This document shows, in pieces, positions 9,237-19,200 of a stretch of DNA of 64,000 nt. This DNA comes from Bin80 sp965203305 (GTDB lineage: Bacteria > Bacteroidota > Rhodothermia > Rhodothermales > Bin80). Under the pieces are notes generated by a model. It had not been told where the DNA came from. It did no database searches and saw nothing but the letters and a program-made list of their open reading frames with translations. The position numbers and the translations under genes are program-made. The stretch is taken from NCBI GenBank assembly GCA_965203305.1, contig OZ241874.1, forward strand, positions 1,240,001 through 1,304,000, in the 5' to 3' direction. Within the stretch, counting starts at the first letter, position 1, and every line of letters begins with the position of its first letter.

Positions 9237-10322
9237 TTATTCCGGTTTTCCTTTAGATCCGGGGCCGCCCTGTCGGAAGATGTTGCGGAGCCGGTTCCTG
9301 CGGGTGCGGAGCGGAGGCATGTCCTCATCCGTGGTATCCCTCCCTTCGTCTTCCTTTTTCTCATCCATATCCTTTTCCCCCTGTATCATCTTCCGATATC
9401 GCTCACTCTCTTCTGCCCGTCTCAGGGATTCCAGGATAGTCTCCTTTGGTACTCCTTCGCCCTCTGGTACATCCCGGAATGCATCCCGTATTGCGTCCAG
9501 AAAAACCTCTCCCATCCCTTCAGTCTGTTTTTCGTAATACGCCATACGTTTGGCACGCCCTTCTTTCATCACATGTTCGAGTCCGGACCGAGTCATCCGG
9601 CCGCCGTCCTCTTTGATCTGCTTGGCTGCGAGCGGAGCATAGAACATCATCAGTTTCGGCCATGCATAGGTTTCTTCTGTCATGGTGTCCACCCATTCTG
9701 CAGGATCCTCCGCCGCACCTCCTTCCTGGACTATCCAGTCCGCCAGCACGGCGCGTTCCTGATCGGCACCCAGTGCCTGCATATCATGGAAGCACCCGTC
9801 AGGGATTCGGGAAACCCCGAAGTTGTCCAGAACATCTTTCGTCATCCCGAGCCCCGTCATGAGCAGGATCACAGGCCTGCCCAGTGCCCCCTTATGGATG
9901 CTCTGAAGCAGAGGAGCGAGGAAAGCGATTGCTCCTGCGGGAATCCGCTCGGGGTGCCCCAGCCACTCCGCCCGTTCAAGGATGAGCAGGAGCGGGTCTT
10001 GTTCCGACTGCAGGACATCCAGTGTGGTCACATGGTCCCCGCGTGTTTCCAGCGCGTTTTGCAACACCTCTGGGATACAGAGTGCCTCCGGGGGGATCCC
10101 CACGGTGCGCCAGCCCCGTTCACGGGCTACCTTTGCACACTTTTGCAGGAGAGCAGTCTTCCCCACGCCAGGAGGCCCCTGGAACAGAAATACCGTCCCA
10201 GACTGCTCTTTCTGCACCTTCTCCAGTCTGTGTGTGAACGCGGCAATTTCGGCCTCGCGGCCGTGAAAATATCTGGGCTCTGCAGAGTAGTCCTCAACGG
10301 GGTTTATTCTGGGATGCGTCAC
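9237..10322 (-). CDS. AAA ATPase of the FHGR family, paralogue A (altered Walker B)
   Basis: A 361-residue ATPase of the AAA/ORC-Cdc6-like type. The N-terminus has the motif RYFHGREAEI (residues 18-27), then Walker A GPPGVGKT (49-56). The Walker B position reads LLLILER (111-117), in which the usual Asp-Glu is replaced by Glu-Arg, so hydrolysis may be weak or lost. A conserved block RPVILLMTGLGMT (149-161) and GVSRIPDGC (169-177) is shared with the paralogue at 10877. The C-terminus lacks that paralogue's winged-helix-like end and instead has a charged, basic tail (rich in E/D/K then R). No membrane segment or signal peptide is seen. Its function is unknown; AAA proteins of this sort can serve in replication, regulation or defence. 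Confidence 0.8.
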   Translation of the reverse strand: MTHPRINPVEDYSAEPRYFHGREAEIAAFTHRLEKVQKEQSGTVFLFQGPPGVGKTALLQKCAKVARERGWRTVGIPPEALCIPEVLQNALETRGDHVTTLDVLQSEQDPLLLILERAEWLGHPERIPAGAIAFLAPLLQSIHKGALGRPVILLMTGLGMTKDVLDNFGVSRIPDGCFHDMQALGADQERAVLADWIVQEGGAAEDPAEWVDTMTEETYAWPKLMMFYAPLAAKQIKEDGGRMTRSGLEHVMKEGRAKRMAYYEKQTEGMGEVFLDAIRDAFRDVPEGEGVPKETILESLRRAEESERYRKMIQGEKDMDEKKEDEGRDTTDEDMPPLRTRRNRLRNIFRQGGPGSKGKPE

Positions 10323-10445
10323 TTTTTCAGAAATTATTTTGTATACAGCATGATATATTCGCTCCCCTGGTTAGTTCCCGCTGGATCAGAGTGGTGGTGT
10401 GTAAGGGAAGTTTGATGGGAGGGTCCGAGACAGAGGGACTTTATA

Positions 10446-10630
10446 GTATCTGTCCAACTAGACCTGCTGCATTTCCGAGAAATTTTTCGTACTCTCACAA
10501 TGGATGCCGGTAGGTATCCCGGAGTCTGGGACTAGCTTCGTCAGCTCCGCCACACTGGGGAGCACCGAAACTGGGGCCATGGGTACAGCTCATAGGTACT
10601 CACGTACGGTCTCCTAAGTTGGACAGATAC
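10446..10630. repeat. MITE-like element with 14-bp terminal inverted repeats
   Basis: A 185-bp non-coding segment bounded by GTATCTGTCCAACT at the left and its exact reverse complement at the right. It contains no open frame of note. It sits between two divergently transcribed ATPase paralogues. The termini resemble, but are not identical to, those of the 288-bp MITE found elsewhere in this window (GTGTCTGTCCGAAA), suggesting a related mobilising transposase. No clear target duplication flanks it. Confidence 0.6.
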
Positions 10631-10737
10631 GGGATTACCGTGTTCCAACGAAGAAAACTGGCTCCCCTGCTATTGCGGCGGGGGAGTTTTGCGCTTGTGG
10701 CAGTTTCGTCTTGCTTGGGCACTCGGGTATAGAATCA

Positions 10738-10775
10738 CAGTATATTTGCGGTATTATGAATTTTCGGACGGACGC
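10738..10775. repeat. Right-end remnant of the 288-bp MITE
   Basis: The stretch with TATATTTGCGGTATT followed by ATGAATTTTCGGACGGACGC is a close match to the right terminus of the MITE copies at 46761 and 53783 (TATATTGGCGATATT, TGAATTTTCGGACAGACAC). Only about 40 bases remain. It lies just upstream of the second ATPase gene and may contribute to that gene's leader. Confidence 0.55.
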
Positions 10776-10876
10776 TGTATGCCAGGGTGCCTATGGGAAC
10801 CCTCCCTTTGTCTGAGAGTAGGGGAAACAGATTACATTCTCGTAAGCCTCAATCTGCACACACAACCTTTTCTGTG

Positions 10877-12013
10877 ATGAGTCTTCTTGAACTGCCCGAT
10901 GAAAGAGGCCCCGCCAAATATTTTCACGGACGGCGCGAAATTCTGGACAGTTTCGAGTACCAGCTGGAAACCGCGGTAAGGAAAAGGAAAAGCGGAACTA
11001 TATTTCTGATACAGGGACCACCCGGTTCAGGTAAGACCGCCTTGCTTGATCACTGCCGTAAACTGGCTGCATTAAGCGGATGGCAGACCGTGAAAATCGG
11101 TTCCGCATCTATCGGAGACACGAACAATATGCGCACCCGCCTAGGGAGAAGGTGGTATGAAGCGGTGCAAGGGATCAAGATTGGTGGCGACACACTGTCC
11201 ATACCGGCAACATTACTGAGCGTAAATTTCAACAAAAAAGCCACCACTCCCTTATCAATGATACAAGGTGGAAAAGGTCCACTTCTGCTATTTATGGACG
11301 AGGCTCAACTTCTGGGAGACAGGGATATATTCCAGAGCAAGGAAAGGCGTGATGCCATAGACTTTCTGGAAGAAGTGCACAATGGGAGTCTCAAAAGACC
11401 TGTCATACTCCTTGCAGCCGGGCTAGGAATGACCAGAGAGTCCTTCAAGCATCTCGGAGTATCCAGGTACGAAGCAGGGTGTTTTACCGAGATGGGGGCA
11501 CTCAACAAGGAATCAGAACGAGACCTGATCACAAACTGGATGGTACTTGAGGCGAGAGTTCCCCTCCGGCATGTGGGGCCATGGGTTGATGCGATCACAC
11601 AGGAAACGCATGGATGGCCGCAACACATCACGAGCTATCTGATCCCCACTCTGACCGAAATCCACAAGGCAGGCGGCGAGTTAACAGAGAACGGACTGGC
11701 TGTGGCACTTGAGGCCGGGCACAATCGAAAAATAAAGTATTACAATGCGAGGGCAGAAGGGCTTGAGGACTATGAAAGAACCAGTTTCGCAAGGATATTT
11801 GCAGAAGCCTCGCCAGACGGCAAACTGGACAAGCGGGTCATTCTCCAAAAATTGTCTGCCGAATACGGGGCGCAGAAAGCGGAGGAACTCGTCCGCACCG
11901 CTCTGGCGGACGGGGTGCTTTATCGCAAGAGCGGAATATACCGTGTGCCAATCCCCTCAATGTCCGACTGGTTTCTGGATAATTATCTCCCCGAAAATGG
12001 GCTGCAATGGTAG
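10877..12013 (+). CDS. AAA ATPase of the FHGR family, paralogue B (intact Walker motifs)
   Basis: A 378-residue paralogue of the proteins at 9237 and 14742. It has KYFHGRREIL (14-23), Walker A GPPGSGKT (47-54), Walker B LLLFMDE (136-142) with both acidic residues, the block RPVILLAAGLGMT (174-186), GVSRYEAGC (194-202) and WVDAITQETHGWP (236-248). The C-terminal 60 residues look like a winged helix (KRVILQKLSAEYG, then LVRTALADGVLY) ending in IPSMSDWFLDNY, a tail I associate with large families of such ATPases in Rhodothermia-like genomes. The ATG at 10877 is chosen because similarity to the paralogues starts there; the frame extends upstream to 10787 through unlikely sequence. It is likely a soluble nucleotide-driven switch of unknown role. 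Confidence 0.83.
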   Translation: MSLLELPDERGPAKYFHGRREILDSFEYQLETAVRKRKSGTIFLIQGPPGSGKTALLDHCRKLAALSGWQTVKIGSASIGDTNNMRTRLGRRWYEAVQGIKIGGDTLSIPATLLSVNFNKKATTPLSMIQGGKGPLLLFMDEAQLLGDRDIFQSKERRDAIDFLEEVHNGSLKRPVILLAAGLGMTRESFKHLGVSRYEAGCFTEMGALNKESERDLITNWMVLEARVPLRHVGPWVDAITQETHGWPQHITSYLIPTLTEIHKAGGELTENGLAVALEAGHNRKIKYYNARAEGLEDYERTSFARIFAEASPDGKLDKRVILQKLSAEYGAQKAEELVRTALADGVLYRKSGIYRVPIPSMSDWFLDNYLPENGLQW

Positions 12014-12226
12014 CCAGGCATCTTCTTGTCCCTCGCATTGGCAGGGATGTTGCAACAGTTCATTGGTCAACGAGATGGAACTGTGTCTCAGAATATCCTT
12101 TTTCCGCGGGTTTGTGTATTGCGTTCAGGTATCCCCTGTTGTCCGGCAGGGCAGGGAATTTCTCGTCTGTGCGGTGTATTTGGAAGGAACCAGGAACAAG
12201 ATCTGCGGGGATGGGTAGGTGGGGCT

Positions 12227-12970
12227 ATGCTTTCACCTGTGAACATCATCCAGAAGAAAAAAGAAGGATCATCTCCTTCCGTGCGGGCGGAGTTGCCTCC
12301 TTGGGGGCGGGAGCTGGAGGTGCGGGTGCGGGATAGTGGGGAGAAATTTCCCGGGATGAGTGCACGGGTCACACTTTATGGCGGGGGTGGCATGAGCGCG
12401 GAGCAGGAGGGGATGAGGCTGGCAGAATCTCTGGGAGAAGTGGGCGCAAAAAGGATGCGGGGAAGAGAGGAGCAAACCATTCCAGACTCGTGCTGGGTGA
12501 AGGTGTGGGATATACCTACGGGCGAGGAGATAGGAACTACATATCTCGAGTTTGTACTCAAGCAGGCGACGATCCCGCTCATCAGGCAGATATGGACCCC
12601 ACCCTATCAGAAGTTTGACCATCTGAACCAGTTCCTAGGGGACTTTCGCGGGTGCATGGAGCGAGAAATGTCGCGGTATCTGTACAATGGGCAGGATGCG
12701 CACTGGATAGATGGGGGGTTCTTTAATGTGGAGGACGAACTCAGGGAAGTCTGCTGGGGGAAGAGAGGCTGGGATGATACCCTCACAGCGGATGCGCAGA
12801 TATACCTTTGGCAGATGTTCTTCCATGAGGATTCCACATTTCCCTCGTTTGCGCTTGAGTGTGCGGAAGACAGTATTGCAGAGAAGGATGCGGTGAAGAT
12901 GGTCGGACGGTTGCGGGAGATACTGGCGAGAGAGGGCGGCGGCGGTTCTGCGGAGCGTTTTCCTCGGTGA
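12227..12970 (+). CDS. Hypothetical protein, no recognised domain (247 aa)
   Basis: I do not recognise this protein. From ATG 12227 it is 247 residues. An N-terminal half of beta character (ELEVRVRDSGEKFPGMSARVTLYGGG) precedes a segment rich in aromatic residues (IWTPPYQKFDHLNQFLGDFRG, then GGFFNVEDELREVCWGKRGW) and a helical end (MVGRLREILAREGGGG). There is no signal peptide or membrane span. The frame is open upstream to 12026, but that part has an unnatural composition, so the later ATG is preferred. It follows ATPase paralogue B by 213 bases on the same strand, so it is a candidate partner. The nearby sequence is unusually G-rich on the coding strand. Confidence 0.55.
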   Translation: MLSPVNIIQKKKEGSSPSVRAELPPWGRELEVRVRDSGEKFPGMSARVTLYGGGGMSAEQEGMRLAESLGEVGAKRMRGREEQTIPDSCWVKVWDIPTGEEIGTTYLEFVLKQATIPLIRQIWTPPYQKFDHLNQFLGDFRGCMEREMSRYLYNGQDAHWIDGGFFNVEDELREVCWGKRGWDDTLTADAQIYLWQMFFHEDSTFPSFALECAEDSIAEKDAVKMVGRLREILAREGGGGSAERFPR

Positions 12971-13258
12971 AAGTACTGTCATTTTATTCCGGTATGTGAT
13001 TCCAGTGGCACTTGACGCGGATGCGGGGGTGCAGGGTGGCGGAGCTGGTCGCAGATTTGGCGGCTCCTGCATTCCCCGGGAGTCCGCATCCTGCTCTCAC
13101 TGAGAAGCTATTCATGGTTTCTGCAACACCCGTTTTCAGCGCAAGCAGACAGGTGTCGGCTCTTTGCGGGGGCAATGCTCCGGTTTTTATGGGAAATCTG
13201 CCTCCTGATCACTGTAAAATTCCCCATTCCTGAACAGACTGGCTAAATGACATTTTAC

Positions 13259-14546
13259 GGTACTAGTGCAATTCGTATGAAAACCGTATTTTTGGAGCTT
13301 CCATTAACCATTCAAGAAACGATGAATACCAAGGCAAATTTTTTTCACGAGACATTGTTCCTGGGAGAGGACTGGGTTGTTGATGAGGTTACGACGGATG
13401 AGTCCACAGAGACGATTCATGTCTACATTTCTCATGCTGGCGGGGAGGTCGTCTGTCCAGAGACGGGAGAGCGTGGACCGGCCTATGACTTGCGGAAATC
13501 GCGTCAGTGGCGCCATCTGGATCATTTTCAATACACGTGTATTCTTCACTGTCGGATTCCACGGAGCAAGTCCTCGGCTGGGGTCAAAACCATTCGGATT
13601 CCATGGGCATCAGTGTCGGATCGCTTCACCCACATGTTTGCACGCCGGGTGATTGACGTACTGAAAGCAACGGAGAGCCAGAGCAAGACGGCACAGCTGA
13701 TGGGGTGCAACTTTCGGCTGGTTCACCGGGTGATGCATCGGGCGGTAGACCGGGGCATGGAACGCCGGGTTGTGGAGGAGTTCAGGCATTTGAGCATAGA
13801 CGAGAAGGCGTTTGCCAGGCGGTATCCGTTTGCGACTATCGTGAGTAACGGGGACTTGGGATATGTGATTGATTTGGCGGAAGGACGCGACGAAAAGAGT
13901 GCTACGGCACTGGTAGAGCGCATTCTGCCCAGGCATATGCGGGACAGGATTGAAACGATTACCTCGGATATGTGGAAGGCGTTTCTTAATCTTGCCGAGA
14001 ATTTGCTTCCCGATGCACGCCTGGTTCATGACCGCTTTCATTTGATCAAGATCCTCAATAAAGCCCTGAACAACCTTCGGAGACAGGAGGCAAAGTCGCA
14101 TCCAGAAGCATTGAAAAGCAGTCGGTACGCACTCCTGAAAAATCCAGAAAACCGCACCGAAAAGCAGGAAGAGATTTTCCAGACGATCATGGACGCGAAT
14201 CTCAAGGTCGGCGTACTCTGGCAGCAGCGAGAGAACTTCAAGGCGATCTTCCGATGCTCCTCCCCCGCCGAAGCCATGACCTATCTCAAGCTCTGGCTCG
14301 CCAGTGTCAGAAAGACAGGCATTGAACAGGCCATCAAGGTCGCCGACACCTTCGAAGAACATATTGATGGAGTCTGTAATGCGCTCTGGTGCGAACAGTC
14401 CAATGCCAAAGCCGAACGCATAAACGGAAAAATTCAACGAGTGCTTACCATTGCAAGAGGCTTCCGAAATTTCGAGAATTTCAGAGTGGCCGTCCTCTTC
14501 TTCCATGGAAATCTGAGCCTCTATCCACAAGAATTGCAGTAATACC
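13259..14546 (+). mobile_element. ISL3-family insertion sequence, copy 1 (1288 bp, intact)
   Basis: The element starts GGTACTAGTGCAATTC and ends with the reverse complement of GGTATTACTGCAATTC, giving imperfect terminal inverted repeats of about 16 bp. It is flanked by a perfect 8-bp direct repeat, CATTTTAC, at 13251-13258 and 14547-14554, which is the target duplication length expected for ISL3. It contains one intact transposase gene. A second copy of identical length lies at 54003-55290. Confidence 0.93.
13277..14542 (+). CDS. ISL3-family transposase
   Basis: A 421-residue DDE transposase. Typical ISL3 blocks are an N-terminal zinc-binding-like region with CPETGERGPAYD and WRHLDHFQY, IRIPWA, the helix-turn-helix region MGCNFRLVHRVMHRAVDRG, then SIDEKAFA (first catalytic Asp), TSDMWKAFLN (second Asp region), DRFHLIKILNKALNNLRR and a late SNAKAERINGKIQ block with the catalytic Glu. 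The usual second Cys pair of the N-terminal zinc finger is not evident. The ATG at 13277 is chosen because it lies just inside the terminal inverted repeat. The gene fills almost the whole element, and its only few-codon differences from the copy at 54021 suggest recent mobility. Confidence 0.93.
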   Translation: MKTVFLELPLTIQETMNTKANFFHETLFLGEDWVVDEVTTDESTETIHVYISHAGGEVVCPETGERGPAYDLRKSRQWRHLDHFQYTCILHCRIPRSKSSAGVKTIRIPWASVSDRFTHMFARRVIDVLKATESQSKTAQLMGCNFRLVHRVMHRAVDRGMERRVVEEFRHLSIDEKAFARRYPFATIVSNGDLGYVIDLAEGRDEKSATALVERILPRHMRDRIETITSDMWKAFLNLAENLLPDARLVHDRFHLIKILNKALNNLRRQEAKSHPEALKSSRYALLKNPENRTEKQEEIFQTIMDANLKVGVLWQQRENFKAIFRCSSPAEAMTYLKLWLASVRKTGIEQAIKVADTFEEHIDGVCNALWCEQSNAKAERINGKIQRVLTIARGFRNFENFRVAVLFFHGNLSLYPQELQ

Positions 14547-14741
14547 CATTTTACTTCATCTTCATGTCGGCATCAGGATGTGTAAAGAGACAACCAGATC
14601 AGATATGAGAAATTTTGCAAGAGCCCCACGGGTATATCTCCCAAGCATAACGAGGTACCAAGCGACCCGTACAGGCAACCTGCAATCTCCCCGTTTATCT
14701 GATAAGAGATACGGCAATCTGGCAGAAATTCAAACCCGGCG

Positions 14742-15863
14742 TTACTCTTCCGCAGCCTGTTCAGGTTCTGTGGGTTCGCCCACATATGTCTTGACTAGGA
14801 ATTCTCCGACCCCCTTCCAGCCCACTTCCTGCTTACGAAATGTTCTCGGCAACACTCCCTTCTCCTCCACCTTCTGCCAGAAGATATCAAATGTCTCTTC
14901 GTTCATGTCTGGAGGAAAGCATGAGCGGAACTTGCTCTCCTCAAATGTGCTGGTGTCCGGGACCTGTCCACCTGAAAACATCAGAGCAAGGCTGATGCGT
15001 TCCTGCTCGGTAAACACGGACAGTTTCTCTTGCAGATACGCATCCTTCCGTTTGTCTCCTTTTGCCAGAACAGTCTCCAGCCCCTCATCCGTCATTCTGC
15101 CCCTGGATTCCTGAAGCACTTCAATGGCAGGTTCCATGTAGAGCGGGATATAGGCGGGCCAACCCTGTATCCTCTCTCCCAGTGTTCTCACCCACTCCGA
15201 GGTAAACCCCATGGACCATCCGTCCTTCTGTAACCAGTCCTCAATCACGGCCATTTCGTCCTTCCATGACAGCGCACCAATTATCGGATGAGAGTGGCAC
15301 TCAAATCGGTGGAGCCCATACTCCTCGTCCAGCATGACATAGGTCAGGAGGTCTCCTGAGCAGAGCAGGGCCGGGGTGCGTCCCTTGGTGCTGTTATGCA
15401 GATGCGAGAGCAGGTAGAACACCTCCCTCCACCGATCCACATCCTTTTCTTTCAGGCCACTGAGACGATGTATCTCCTCAAGAACGAGCACGAGCCCGGG
15501 CCGGGCTTCATACAGCACATCCCGGCTGCTTTTCATGTTGCTCTCAGTCCCTGCGGGTAAACTCACATCTGCCTTGCGCAGACAGGCGGTCATTTCCTGC
15601 GGATTCCAGAGGGAGTCCGGGGTGATCGTGACAGTATGCCAGCCGAGCACCTCCGAGAGCTTACGGCACTCTTCCAGCAATGCTGACTTTCCAGAGCCGG
15701 GGGCACCTTCTACCAAGAAGCTGATTCCGCCAATCCGGTCTGTGATCAGGCTTGCGGTCATATGTCCACGCCAGTTCTTGAGGATACATTTGCGGCCGTG
15801 AAAATGTCGGGCCGGGGTGCGAGATGGCAGGTCCAACTGTTGCTTCTTTTTTCTTTTCCGCAT
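14742..15863 (-). CDS. AAA ATPase of the FHGR family, paralogue C
   Basis: A 373-residue paralogue of the two ATPases at 9237 and 10877, more diverged. A basic N-terminus (MRKRKKKQQ) is followed by RHFHGRKCIL (19-28), Walker A GAPGSGKS (53-60), Walker B LVLVLEE (124-130, Asp replaced by Glu but catalytic Glu kept) and a segment corresponding to the shared W-V-E-WP block (WVRTLGERIQGWP). The C-terminal part shows a helical region and ends in an acidic tail (EPTEPEQAAEE). No signal peptide or membrane span is present. It is convergent with the ISL3 element and separated from it by about 195 bases without a gene. Confidence 0.78.
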   Translation of the reverse strand: MRKRKKKQQLDLPSRTPARHFHGRKCILKNWRGHMTASLITDRIGGISFLVEGAPGSGKSALLEECRKLSEVLGWHTVTITPDSLWNPQEMTACLRKADVSLPAGTESNMKSSRDVLYEARPGLVLVLEEIHRLSGLKEKDVDRWREVFYLLSHLHNSTKGRTPALLCSGDLLTYVMLDEEYGLHRFECHSHPIIGALSWKDEMAVIEDWLQKDGWSMGFTSEWVRTLGERIQGWPAYIPLYMEPAIEVLQESRGRMTDEGLETVLAKGDKRKDAYLQEKLSVFTEQERISLALMFSGGQVPDTSTFEESKFRSCFPPDMNEETFDIFWQKVEEKGVLPRTFRKQEVGWKGVGEFLVKTYVGEPTEPEQAAEE

Positions 15864-16254
15864 GATTCAAGCTGGGTTGGTTCGTGTATTTTGAGCAGGA
15901 CAAGGGAATTGACATTCACCGCTCCTGTTCCGGGTTCAAATCAGGTAGGTGCCTGGTTTTGTTTCTTGCGGTCTCCTTTTGTTGTCAAGTGATATCCAAC
16001 GAATGGAGATTCCAGCTGTGCCACTCTGATGATACGATCTCTGGAAGGACATAGCCTATTCTGATGGATTTGTGGGTGCACAATATCCGATCAAGTGATT
16101 GAAGAAGATGGGCAAAATGACATGCAGGAAAGAATTCGGTGCAATCTCCCCGAGATGTGCAAATATGTTTCTGCAACAGTGATTCCAGAAGAATTGAGCG
16201 GGAGTGTCCAGCTCCAGTCCATCTGCATGGATGAGTTTGCGAAAATGAGGGTGC
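15864..16254. other. Intergenic stretch without a recognisable gene
   Basis: This 391-base stretch between ATPase C and the protease gene has only short open frames that lack family resemblance. It must contain the promoter of the minus-strand ATPase gene and the 3' end region of the protease gene; I see no clear hairpin, repeat or promoter consensus. Confidence 0.5.
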
Positions 16255-19200
16255 TCACCGAATGCGTACAAAATTTCCGGTCTTTACAGAGCTTCCAGAG
16301 GGAGAGGCAGCAATCAAGCGGTACAGGTAGATTCCCGCCGAAAGCGAAGTGCCATCTATCTCAATGCTCCGCTCCCATCCTGCCTCGGAATGTTCTTGCC
16401 TTGTGAAGATGCGTCTTCCCAGCATATCCAGAATTTCCACTTCTACCTCCGCTGGCCAAGGGAGGTTGAACATCAAGTTTGTCGTCTGCCGAAAAGGATT
16501 CGGATAGTTGCCAAGAATCTCAAATGTCACGGGAAAAGATTCACGCTCAGCAGATACAGGAAGGCGTACTTCTATATTAAAGTGCAGACTGTCTTCGGAC
16601 TGCGCTGCATCAGTAACCCTGTAGCTGTATTTTACAGGAGATGGTGTAATGGCAGTTGGTGTTCCGCTGAGTATCCGTGTTGATGGATCAAAGCGCAATC
16701 CGTCAGGAAGTTTGGAGGGGGACAGTGTATAGGTGAAGGGAGCAGTTCCCTCAATGGCCTCCGGTAGAATCAGGGAGGGGACAGGCTGATTGATAATATA
16801 GGACTGATTGCGCACATGCCCCGTCAATCGCAACATTCCGCAAGTAGGGCCAGTCACCTTTGGAATTTTCTTCAGCCATTTCTGAAACTCATCATCCATG
16901 GGTGCGCAAAGATTCTGTCCTGCAAAGGACAGAGATTGCAGGCTGTCAATTTGCATGAAATTTCGGGGAAGCATTCCCGATAGCGAGTTGCCCTCAAGAG
17001 CCAAGGACTGCAGCTGCGAGAGGTTACCAATCTCGGGTGGAATCTCGCCAGAGAGAGAATTGTTCTGCAGAGCCAAGGACTGCAGCTGCGAGAGGTTACC
17101 AATCTCGGGTGGAATCTCGCCAGAGAGAGAATTGTTCTGCAGGGGCAAAAACAGAAGTCGTGACAGCTTCCCAATCTCGGACGGGATCTCTCCAGACAGA
17201 GAGTTGCCACTCAGGTCAATCTGGTATAACTGCGGGAGGTTCCCAAGCTCTGGCGGGATATTCCCGGAGAGTTCATTATCCTCCAATACCAAAATCTGCA
17301 GTTTGGACAGGTTGCCGATCTCGGATGGAATTTCTCCAGAGAGAGCATTTTCTGACAGGACAAGGTTCGTCAACTCGGGGAGGTTCCCGATCTCGGGTGG
17401 AATTTTTCCAGACAGAGCATTCCCCGCTAGGCGCAGGAATCTTAGATGTGAGAGGTTGGCGATCTCGGGTGAAATGGACTGTGTCAGATTGTTCTTCTCA
17501 AGCAGAAATCCAATCACCCAGCCATTGTCCATTGCAATTCCGTACCAGTTCATCAACTCTTGTTCACTCGGAACTGTTGAGGTATTCCAGCCTGTGTTAT
17601 TCTTCCACTGATCCCCTCCTGCTGCAGTGTAGAATGCACGCAAACTCCTGTATACATCTGCCAGTGATCGGTTAACACGGAATGAAAACATGTCCGCAAT
17701 ATCTTCGTGGCTTCCAGACTGCACATGTGTGTAGAGGCGAACCATCTGATTTGATGGAGCATTCGCAGCGACCGTAAATGCAAATTCAACCTCCACGGAA
17801 TCCCCACTCGCCAGAGATGCAATGTCAGCTTCGGACGTGTTCATGCTGATGAACGGGTACGACTCAGGATTGATGAGACGCACCTTGATCTGACTGGCAT
17901 CTGCAAGGTAGTTTACAAATGTTGCTGCGATTTGAACCCTGTCCCCGGAATCAATTCTTTTGTTTCCGTCGGAGTCTGTCCATGACGAGCTTTTTACACG
18001 CAAGGCAGGCAGGTCAAGGCGCTCCTGAACCGCTTTTTCTGCATTCACGATTCCCCTTCCCAAATTTCCGGCAAGGGCAGGATTCTCGTCATCTATGCTG
18101 GTGGCTGAAAGTCGGATATGTTCCCGCAGTTCATCAGGTGACATGTTCGGAAATTTTGTTTTCACCAGTGCGGCTACACCTGCTACCAGGGGAGCGGATG
18201 CAGAAGTTCCACTGAACGCAACATAGACATTCCCTGCACCTGTTGAGGCAATTTCTTCCCCCGGGGCAAATACACCAAGTACTCTGCCATAATTCGAGAA
18301 GGACGCGCGCCGCAGGGTTGATTTTCCAGTTGACCCTACGGAGAGAACCCGGGGATGCCGCGTGGGATAGTCCAAAGCGAGGTCAATATTGTTGCCGTCA
18401 TTTCCAGACGCGGCCACAATGAGCGATCCCATATCAGTCGCCAGGTTCAGACTTTTCGTCGCAAACTGGGGGTCACTTGCAAGCTCCAGTGGTGCCCCCC
18501 AGCTCGCACTAATGATACCAGCTCCATTCCTTGCCGCATAGACAATGCCTTCATAGCCGTGAACGGGACCTGTATTCACTACCCCGCTGGAATTGATATG
18601 CATAAGGTGCGCATTCCATGCTGCTCCGGCAACTCCGAGTTCATTGTTCGCAACGGCACTGGCAGCACCAGCCGAAATTGTGCCATGCACTCTGCCAAAT
18701 GCATTTGGTGCACCCGTTGGATCATTGTTGCTGTCATCCCCATTCCCGAAATTCACCCCGTGAATATCATCAATGAAACCGTTATTGTCGTCATCTTTGC
18801 CATTGCCAGGAATCTCGTCTTCATTTCTCCACACATTCGCGAGAAGGTCTTCATGTTGCCACTCCCCGCCGCCATCCACAATGGCAATGACTACCCTGGG
18901 GGTACCATTTTCACTTTTGACTTCATTCCATGCCTCGGGCACTCGCAGCTGACGCAGCTCTGTCTGCAGTTTGAAAAGGGGATCATTGGGATTCACTGCG
19001 TTCACATCAGTTGGAGCATAGAAACGATAAACAGGCAATGGTTCGGAATAGACTATACCGGGAGATCCAGAAAAATCCTTTGCAACAATTTCCGCATCCA
19101 CTTGGGCATGATAATACACATAGTATGTGTGCCGCAGGGCAAGCAGATTTTCTCGCGTTTTCGAGGTTGGCTCTACAGAATCCAGAAACGGATATACCCG

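Noticed and set aside
13610..14530. Minus-strand open frame of about 306 codons across the transposase, also present in the second ISL3 copy
   Set aside because: It is the reverse of a well-supported transposase and resembles no family; its conservation follows from the identity of the two copies.
14605..14640. ATTTTGCAAGAGCC near the end of the ATPase island as a second IS5-like terminus
   Set aside because: It shares only about a dozen bases with the terminus at 41136 and there is no partner end or transposase remnant nearby.
16920..17480. Regular 72-bp repeats that might be mistaken for a CRISPR-like array
   Set aside because: The repeats are in frame inside the protease gene and encode leucine-rich repeats, with no spacers.
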